Translations under genes and position numbers: made by a program
Part shown: one piece after another, positions 1 through 3,649 of the stretch
How positions within the stretch are numbered: the first letter of the stretch is position 1
How the letters are laid out: each line of letters opens with the position of its first letter
The notes under the pieces: generated by a model
Databases searched by the model: none
Seen by the model: only the letters and a program-made list of their open reading frames with translations
Told to the model about the DNA's origin: nothing
Assembly (NCBI GenBank): GCA_947175225.1
Contig: CAMWLX010000156.1
Location: 1 to 7,800 of the forward strand
DNA length: 7,800 bases
Direction: 5' to 3'
Origin: an uncultured Porphyromonadaceae bacterium
GTDB taxonomy: Bacteria > Bacteroidota > Bacteroidia > Bacteroidales > Muribaculaceae

Positions 1-168
1 CGCTACTTTGGTTGACTCGGGGGGAGGAAAGATTAGAGGCTTGATTAGACGATTCGGGATAATAGCATGGGGCTTGGCAGCAGAGCTGCAGGCGGAAACG
101 GCTTCGCGACTTGGGGAATTTTTTCTTCGGCTGCCGCATCAGCGCGGTATTAAAGAGAGGGCTTCGCG
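1..168. repeat. Intergenic repeat block A (leader module plus one core unit)
   Basis: No gene is visible here. The block has a leader of about 75 bases, then the hairpin GGCAGC-AGA-GCTGC(C), then a core unit running from CTTCGCGAC (102) through a T-rich stretch to GTATTAAAGAGAGGG (161). A second core unit begins at 162 but breaks off after CTTCGCGAC. Bases 1 to about 116 recur at 197-312 with four mismatches, an exact 196-base offset, so this is one copy of a direct duplication. The left end is cut by the window edge. The block is visibly richer in G+C than the neighbouring genes. It is open in some frames only because the core has few stop codons, so I do not read it as coding. Confidence 0.85.
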
Positions 169-180
169 ACAGTAAATGAC

Positions 181-195
181 GCACTCGGAGAGTGC
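181..195. repeat. Short perfect hairpin between repeat blocks A and B
   Basis: GCACTC-GGA-GAGTGC is a perfect 6-bp stem with a 3-base loop, in the 28-base spacer between the two direct repeats. Its CTC-loop-GAG centre and the following GCT match hairpins of the same design at 1715-1727 and, in the opposite reading, at 7787-7799. It probably marks the edge of a repeat module. There is no T-run after it, so a terminator role is unlikely. Confidence 0.6.
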
Positions 196-196
196 T

Positions 197-478
197 CGCT
201 ACTTTGGTTGACTCGGGGGGAGGAAAGATTAGAGGCTTGATTAGACGATTCTGGATAATAGCATGAGGCTTGGCAGCAGAGCTGCCGGCGGAAACGGCTT
301 GGCGACTTGGGGATTTTTCTTCGGCTGCCGCCTCAGCGCGGTATTAAAGAGAGGGCTTGGCGACTTGGGGATTTTTCTTCGGCTGCCGCCTCAGCGCGGT
401 ATTAAAGAGAGGGCTTGGCGACTTGGGGATTTTTCTTTGGCTGCCGCATCAGCGCGGTATTAAAGAAACGGCTTCGCG
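197..478. repeat. Intergenic repeat block B with a 58-bp tandem array
   Basis: The first part (197 to about 312) duplicates block A. From 298 the core unit is repeated in tandem at exactly 58 bases: 298-355, 356-413 and 414 to about 466. The first two are identical, and the third has a few changes (TTTGG for TTCGG, CATC for CCTC). Each unit reads CTTGGCGACTTGGGG, a T-run, TTCGGCTGCCGCCTCAGC, then GCGGTATTAAAG. The array ends in a truncated unit GGCTTCGCGAT at 470-480, exactly where the promoter of the next gene starts. Because 58 is not a multiple of three, a translated frame cycles through all three readings and stops at TATTAA. This explains the spurious 66-codon open frame at 263-463. Confidence 0.88.
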
Positions 479-480
479 AT

Positions 481-510
481 TTTGAACTTTTGCTATGATC
501 TTATAGTTAT
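481..510 (+). promoter_or_regulatory. Bacteroides-type promoter for the O-acetyltransferase
   Basis: A -33 box TTTG (481-484) is followed after 19 bases by TAGTTAT (504-510), close to the Bacteroidota -7 consensus TAnnTTTG. Transcription would start near 516-519, giving a leader of about 15 bases before the ATG at 533. The wider string TTTTGAACTTT recurs in the same position at the promoter of the flavin reductase gene (2773-2783). The prediction rests on pattern only. Confidence 0.6.
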
Positions 511-532
511 AATATTATAGAATAATGGAATT

Positions 533-1120
533 ATGGATAAATTTGAAGAAGAATGGGGGAAGATGCTGAGTGGGGAGATATATAATGCCGTGCATCCGGA
601 ATTTATTCGTCGGCTTGAGGAAACGAGAGTAAAGATATGGGAGTTTAATAATTTGCATCCATCTAAGAAAGAGGAACGCATAGCTCTGTTTCGCAGTATT
701 GTGGGGGATTGCGGAGAGACGTTCCATATCAATCGTCCGTTCAGATGCGATTATGGATGCAATATCCATATCGGCAATAATTTCTTTGCTAATTTTAATC
801 TGACGATTCTTGATGAGGCTCCTGTGACATTTGGGGATAATGTGTTTATTGGTCCTAATGTCAGTATTTATACGGCATGCCATCCCTTAGAGGCGGCGGC
901 GAGGAATACCGGTGTGGAATGGGCTGAGCCTGTGACTATAGGCAATAGCGTATGGATTGGCGGGAGCGTTACGATTTTGCCGGGAGTGACGATTGGTGAC
1001 AATTGTGTGATTGGAGCAGGGAGTGTTGTGACTAAAGATGTTGAAGCCAATACAGTCGTAGCCGGGAATCCGGCTAAAGTCATCAAACGCATTAAAAACA
1101 CAATAGAGCTCGGAGAGTGA
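533..1120 (+). CDS. Sugar O-acetyltransferase of the LacA/Maa family (left-handed beta-helix)
   Basis: The predicted 195-aa cytoplasmic enzyme would transfer acetyl from acetyl-CoA to a hydroxyl of a sugar (maltose, galactoside or a related acceptor). An N-terminal Mac-type helical segment (about residues 5-60, with EEWGKMLSGEIYNA) leads into hexapeptide repeats of a left-handed parallel beta-helix (about 75-185: IGNNFFANF, IGDNCVIGAGS and similar). The family signature RCDYGCNIHIGNNFFANFN is at 71-89, and the likely catalytic histidine is His117 in TACHPLE. The C-terminal VVAGNPAKVIKRI is typical. Length matches the family. The ATG at 533 is in frame and well placed after the promoter; an ATG at 525 is out of frame. 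One oddity is that the Asp usual in YxAxDPEL of Maa-type proteins is His21. The true acceptor cannot be told from sequence. The gene stands alone and converges on the nitroreductase gene. Confidence 0.93.
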   Translation: MDKFEEEWGKMLSGEIYNAVHPEFIRRLEETRVKIWEFNNLHPSKKEERIALFRSIVGDCGETFHINRPFRCDYGCNIHIGNNFFANFNLTILDEAPVTFGDNVFIGPNVSIYTACHPLEAAARNTGVEWAEPVTIGNSVWIGGSVTILPGVTIGDNCVIGAGSVVTKDVEANTVVAGNPAKVIKRIKNTIELGE

Positions 1121-1125
1121 TAGCT

Positions 1126-1153
1126 GGATGGGAGGCCGGGAAGCCTCCCATTC
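1126..1153. terminator. Hairpin terminator shared by two convergent genes
   Basis: ATGGGAGGC (1128-1136) pairs with GCCTCCCAT (1143-1151) around the loop CGGGAA, and one wobble pair plus one G-C pair extend the stem to about 11 bp. It fills most of the 45-base gap between the stop codons of the acetyltransferase (+) and the nitroreductase (-). On the plus strand it is followed by ATATATTTTGATT, a weak T-tract; on the minus strand no T-tract is seen. It probably acts for the plus-strand gene and perhaps both. Confidence 0.6.
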
Positions 1154-1165
1154 CATATATTTTGA

Positions 1166-1678
1166 TTAGATGTAGGTGACGGTGGCTTCGAGGGGCTTGC
1201 GGCTAAAATGGTTAGGGAGTGGTTTCGCTCCTTCGGCCGGGAAGCCGAGGGCAAGACATGTCAGAATTTCTTCGTTTTCGGGCAAAGCGAATGCTTCTGC
1301 CATCTTGTCAGGGTCGAAACAATTTACCCAGCAGCTGTCGACACCAACGCTTTTGGCGCAAAGCATCATGTGGGTTGTCACGATGGAAGCGTCTTCGATG
1401 CCGGAATCGTATTTCTGACCGGGATATGTGTAGGTATTGTTCTTGTCAAAGGCTACTATAAGCATTGTGGGGGCTCCGTAGCGGCAGGGGGTGTGTTGGT
1501 CAACGATGGCAAGGCGTTCAGGGGACTGCACTACGTAGATGTGCTGCTCCTGAAGGTTTTTGGCTGTAGGGGCCAGGCGTCCGGCTTCGAGGATGGAGAG
1601 AAGCTGATCTTGGCTTATTTGACGGGAGTCAAATTTTTTGCAGGAGTATCTTTCTTTTGCTAATTGTATGAAATCCAT
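1166..1678 (-). CDS. Nitroreductase family FMN-dependent oxidoreductase
   Basis: The 170-aa protein belongs to the compact nitroreductase family: homodimeric FMN enzymes that use NAD(P)H to reduce nitroaromatics, quinones or other electrophiles. Visible family marks are RYSCKKFDSR (10-19, FMN phosphate contact), EAGRLAPTAKNLQEQ (31-45, the usual AR-APS--N-Q-W segment, with Glu in place of the customary Pro/Trp part), DSCWVNCFDP (114-123), and LALGFPAEGAKPLP (142-155) followed by RKPL (160-163). The start at 1678 places the RYS motif at the usual distance from the N terminus. It is convergent with the acetyltransferase and read as a single gene. The leader is A/T rich, and repeat block C begins only 33 bases upstream of the ATG; I could not find a good -33 box in the normal place. 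The physiological substrate is unknown. Confidence 0.92.
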   Translation of the reverse strand: MDFIQLAKERYSCKKFDSRQISQDQLLSILEAGRLAPTAKNLQEQHIYVVQSPERLAIVDQHTPCRYGAPTMLIVAFDKNNTYTYPGQKYDSGIEDASIVTTHMMLCAKSVGVDSCWVNCFDPDKMAEAFALPENEEILTCLALGFPAEGAKPLPNHFSRKPLEATVTYI

Positions 1679-1710
1679 GATTTTTTTAATTTTTTGAAAA
1701 CTTTATTATG

Positions 1711-1919
1711 AAGCGCCTCTCTGAGGCTACTGTGATTTTGACGGGGATAATGACGAGGGGCATGGCAGCAGAGCTGCCGGCGGAAACGGCTTCGCGACTT
1801 GGGGGATTTTTTTTCTTCGGCTGCCGCCTCAGCGCAGTATTAAAGAGAGGGGATGGGAATGAGGGGAGATTGGAGAATGGGGATGGCAGCGGAGATGGCG
1901 GCGGAAACGGCTTCGCGTC
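1711..1919. repeat. Intergenic repeat block C
   Basis: This is a diverged copy of the same family. It starts with the hairpin GCCTC-TCT-GAGGC (1715-1727), inside an 18-base string that recurs with one change at 7783-7800. A leader follows that aligns with the leader of blocks A and B (GATAATRRCRxGRGG). Next come GGCAGCAGAGCTGCC, the CTTCGCGACTT core and CTCAGCGCAGTATTAAAGAGAGG (to about 1850). A second, degraded hairpin/core copy is seen at about 1881-1919 (GGCAGCGGAGATGGCGGCGG, then AAACGGCTTCGCG). The rest of the gap down to the glutaredoxin stop (1920-2001) shows no repeat and no convincing gene or terminator. Open frames across this block on either strand are low-complexity products of the repeat. 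Confidence 0.8.
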
Positions 1920-2001
1920 ACGGTTATAGCAGGGTCGCAAAGATTGCGGGCTGTCCACATCGCCCGGAGCTCGTGTTGCAGCTGTTTTACTTGAGGGGGA
2001 T

Positions 2002-2301
2002 TTAGCAGCCTCTGCCGTCGAGGCTGCAGGAAGCAGCTTCGGCATCGGGGTTGGGTTTGAGACCTACGTCTTTGGAGTAGAGGGTGACGGAGCCATCTTC
2101 GAGCACATAGCATGGGATGCCGAGATCATCGACAGCCTTGGCTTCATCGAAAGCGGGATTAGAGTCACGCAGTTTTAGAAATTCTTTTAGATTCCTGACA
2201 TGCTTGCCTATGTCTATTACCTCAAAGTTTGGGTTATCTTCGACCTGCTTCTTCACGTATTCGCAATCCGGACAGGTCTCCATAACATACATCTTTATCA
2301 T
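2002..2301 (-). CDS. Glutaredoxin-like thiol redox protein (CPDC motif)
   Basis: The small cytoplasmic protein (99 aa) has a thioredoxin fold of the glutaredoxin type. Its N terminus is a beta strand, MIKMYVMET, followed directly by the redox motif Cys10-Pro-Asp-Cys13 and a helix (EYVKKQVED). The second strand FEVIDIGKHV and the helix NLKEFLKLRD follow, and the cis-Pro segment GIPCYVLEDGS (61-71) carries an extra Cys64. The C-terminal tail adds two more cysteines (SCSLDGRGC, Cys92 and Cys99), which might form a second disulfide or bind metal. The role is probably thiol-disulfide exchange or deglutathionylation-like reduction; the partner is unknown. Start 2301 is chosen because a good minus-strand promoter lies just upstream; Met4 or Met7 would crowd the CPDC motif. 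It is a single gene, divergent from the flavin reductase gene across repeat block D. Confidence 0.87.
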   Translation of the reverse strand: MIKMYVMETCPDCEYVKKQVEDNPNFEVIDIGKHVRNLKEFLKLRDSNPAFDEAKAVDDLGIPCYVLEDGSVTLYSKDVGLKPNPDAEAASCSLDGRGC

Positions 2302-2324
2302 AGTTTTTTATTATTAGTTGAATG

Positions 2325-2356
2325 CAAAGGTATAAAAAATAATCTATTTACACAAA
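2325..2356 (-). promoter_or_regulatory. Bacteroides-type promoter for the glutaredoxin-like gene
   Basis: On the minus strand TTTG (complement of 2353-2356) is followed after 20 bases by TACCTTTG (complement of 2325-2332), an exact match to the Bacteroidota -7 consensus TAnnTTTG. Transcription would start near 2316-2319, about 15 bases before the ATG at 2301. This is the best promoter match in the window. Repeat block D begins about 25 bases upstream of the -33 box. Confidence 0.75.
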
Positions 2357-2381
2357 TTATTTATGTCTTGCTTATTTCTTC

Positions 2382-2762
2382 TTTCGGATTGGCAGAGGGG
2401 CCAAATGCAGCAGAGCTGCCGGCGGAAACGGCTTCGCGACTTGGGGGATTTTTTCTTCTTTCGGATCGGCTCAGGAGCCAAATGCAGCAGAGCTGGCGGC
2501 GGAAACGGCTTCGCGACTTGGGGATTTTTTCTGCTTTCGGATCGGCTCAGGAGCCAAATGCAGCAGAGCTGCCGGCGGAAACGGCTTCGCGACTTGGGGA
2601 TTTTTTCTTCGGCTGCCGCCTCAGCGCGGTATTAAAGGGAGGGCTTCGCGATTGGGGGGCTTTTTTTCTTCGGCTGCCGCCTCAGCGCGGTATTAAAGGG
2701 AGGGCTTGGCGCCTTGGGATTTTTTCTTCGGCTGTGGCCTCAGCGCGGTATTAAAGGGAGGG
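2382..2762. repeat. Intergenic repeat block D (two tandem arrays of different unit)
   Basis: The left half is three units spaced 77 and 76 bases apart, beginning at TTTCGGAT (2382, 2459, 2535). Each has a short GGCTCAGGAGCC stem (degraded in the first), AAATGCAGCAGAGCTGCC, GGCGGAAACGGC and CTTCGCGACTTGGGG plus a T-run. The right half is three units of 59-61 bases starting at 2585, 2644 and 2705, of the same core type as blocks A-C, with TATTAAAGGGAGGG at the joints. The block fills the space between divergent promoters of the glutaredoxin (-) and flavin reductase (+) genes. The open frames through it (such as 2363-2635) are repeat translation, ending at the TATTAA stop. Confidence 0.87.
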
Positions 2763-2773
2763 GGATGGGATAT

Positions 2774-2804
2774 TTTGAACTTTAGGGATGGCATAATAGT
2801 TTTA
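2774..2804 (+). promoter_or_regulatory. Bacteroides-type promoter for the flavin reductase family gene
   Basis: TTTG (2774-2777) is followed after 19 bases by TAGTTTTA (2797-2804), seven of eight positions of the -7 consensus TAnnTTTG. It lies directly after the last repeat unit of block D, just as the promoter at 481-510 follows block B, and shares TTTTGAACTTT with it. Transcription would start near 2809-2812. Confidence 0.68.
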
Positions 2805-2820
2805 ATAGTATATTAAATTA

Positions 2821-3393
2821 ATGGAATTTATGAAGAATTTTAAACCTAAGGCTTGGCTGCTGCCACAGCCTGTTGTGATAATCGGCACTTATGATGCCGA
2901 TGGCACTCCCAATGCTATGAACGCTGCTTGGGCCGGACAATGGGATATGAATGAGATTATGATTTCTTTGGGAAGTCACGCTACAACCGAAAACCTTAAC
3001 CGTTGCTCCGATTTTACAGTTTCTTTTGCAACCGTTGACACTATGGTGGGCGCCGATTATGTCGGTATCGTCAGTGGCAAGAAAGTTCATGATAAAGTTG
3101 AGAAAGCAGGATGGAAATCTGTTAAAGGTGAGAATGTTAATGCACCGATTTTCTCTTGCTTCCCAATTACAATGGAATGTCGCATTAAAGAAAAACTCTT
3201 TGAATCGGAAAGCGGTTTTTATCTGATTGGGGAAATTGTCAATATCGTTTGTGACGAGGCTTATCTTGCTGAGGATGGCAAACCGGATGTTGAGAAGATG
3301 CAGCTCATCACTTTCGACCCCGTCCATAATGGCTACATTGCTCTCGGAAACCGTGTTGGAAATGCCTTCCACGATGGCACAGCATTGAAATAA
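2821..3393 (+). CDS. Flavin reductase family protein, flavoredoxin-like (FMN-binding split barrel)
   Basis: The protein (190 aa) carries the flavin-reductase-like split barrel that binds FMN and passes electrons from NAD(P)H or a protein donor to flavin or a partner. Marks include PQPVVIIGTYDADGTPNAMN (residues 15-34), AAWAGQWDMN, SLGSHATTENL (50-60, FMN contact), ADYVGIVSGK, then APIFSCFPITMECRI, GFYLIGEIVNI and the C-terminal FDPVHNGYIALGNRVGNAF. This order, especially ADYxGIxSG and FDPVxxxYxxxGxxxGxAF, is that of flavoredoxins from sulfate reducers, so electron transfer to another protein is as likely as free flavin reduction. Length is normal. Two starts are possible: 2821 (MEF) and 2830 (MKN); the second gives a more usual leader of about 20 bases. 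It is a single-gene unit, with pseudogene remains just after the stop. Confidence 0.92.
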   Translation: MEFMKNFKPKAWLLPQPVVIIGTYDADGTPNAMNAAWAGQWDMNEIMISLGSHATTENLNRCSDFTVSFATVDTMVGADYVGIVSGKKVHDKVEKAGWKSVKGENVNAPIFSCFPITMECRIKEKLFESESGFYLIGEIVNIVCDEAYLAEDGKPDVEKMQLITFDPVHNGYIALGNRVGNAFHDGTALK

Positions 3394-3395
3394 AA

Positions 3396-3452
3396 ATGGA
3401 AGAGAACACATTGGAGAAAAAATGGGCTAAGATGCTCAATGAGGACCCGTAA
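3396..3452 (+). pseudogene. N-terminal stub of a sugar O-acetyltransferase
   Basis: Two bases after the flavin reductase stop, an ATG opens an 18-codon frame (MEENTLEKKWAKMLNEDP) ending in TAA. The segment EKKWAKMLNED resembles EEEWGKMLSGEI at the start of the intact acetyltransferase at 533, the Mac-type N terminus. No hexapeptide sequence follows. It is best read as the 5' remnant of a second, deleted acetyltransferase gene. The match is short, so confidence is limited; it could also be an unrelated short peptide. Confidence 0.45.
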
Positions 3453-3577
3453 GATTCATCAATTCCGAAGCAGGAGCCGAATATCTGAAGCAACTGAAAT
3501 TCTCTGGAGGATACTCACTTATCTATGCCATTGGTTTTGGATTCCCGGCTGAAGAACCGGAAGCCAAGCCAAGAGAA
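3449..3577 (+). pseudogene. C-terminal remnant of a nitroreductase
   Basis: A frame open from 3443 to a TGA at 3626-3628 has no start codon of its own. Its first 43 codons resemble the C-terminal end of nitroreductase family proteins: NSEAGAEYLKQL, GGYSLIYAIGFGFPAEEPEAK and PRE, where the Gly-Tyr/Phe-Pro-x-E element followed by a Pro-Arg is characteristic. The intact gene at 1166-1678 has the comparable LALGFPAEGAKP, but this remnant is not a copy of it and looks like a different subgroup. Codons after 3577 run into the inverted repeat and are not homologous. It is evidence of a deleted gene. Confidence 0.6.
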
Positions 3578-3604
3578 GGTACCCGAGGCTCGCGGGTACC
3601 TTCT
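3574..3604. terminator. Perfect 12-bp inverted repeat, likely terminator
   Basis: AGAAGGTACCCG (3574-3585) is perfectly complementary to CGGGTACCTTCT (3593-3604) around a 7-base loop. On the plus strand it runs straight into TTCTATTTAT, a moderate T-rich tail, so it can end transcripts coming from the flavin reductase gene and the pseudogene remains. It also lies 46 bases beyond the stop of the large minus-strand gene and could act on that transcript, but the T-tract on that side is poor. The rest of 3605-3649 holds nothing I can identify. Confidence 0.65.
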
Positions 3605-3649
3605 ATTTATCCATGTAGCAAAGCATGATAATAACCCGTGAAGACAATG

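Noticed and set aside
263..463. Open frame of 66 codons through block B
   Set aside because: It is pure repeat translation. The 58-base period rotates the frame through all three readings, and the same peptide pieces recur in the frames of blocks C and D. No ribosome-binding or family evidence.
1108..1120. CTCGGAGAGTG at the end of the acetyltransferase gene matches the hairpin at 181-195
   Set aside because: Eleven identical bases, but the left arm of the stem is not kept and the codons (ELGE, stop) are ordinary; treated as chance.
1920..2001. Possible terminator or small gene after the glutaredoxin-like gene
   Set aside because: Only a 4-bp AGCT/AGCT pairing is seen, without a T-run, and no start codon with a credible frame.
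1686..2113. Minus-strand open frames rich in Pro, Ser and Arg (1686-2045 and 1829-2113)
   Set aside because: They are low-complexity readings of repeat block C that run into the glutaredoxin gene in other frames.
2200..2754. Open frame of 184 codons on the plus strand, and a second one at 2363-2635
   Set aside because: The first overlaps the glutaredoxin gene and its promoter on the other strand and then reads repeat block D; the second is entirely repeat. Both end at the TATTAA stop of a repeat unit.
298..2762. CRISPR array
   Set aside because: The units are 58-77 bases long and adjoin without unique spacers, and no cas gene is present.
3396..3628. A fused acetyltransferase-nitroreductase gene
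   Set aside because: The two parts are in different frames and the first stops at 3450-3452; both are far too short to fold as their families do.
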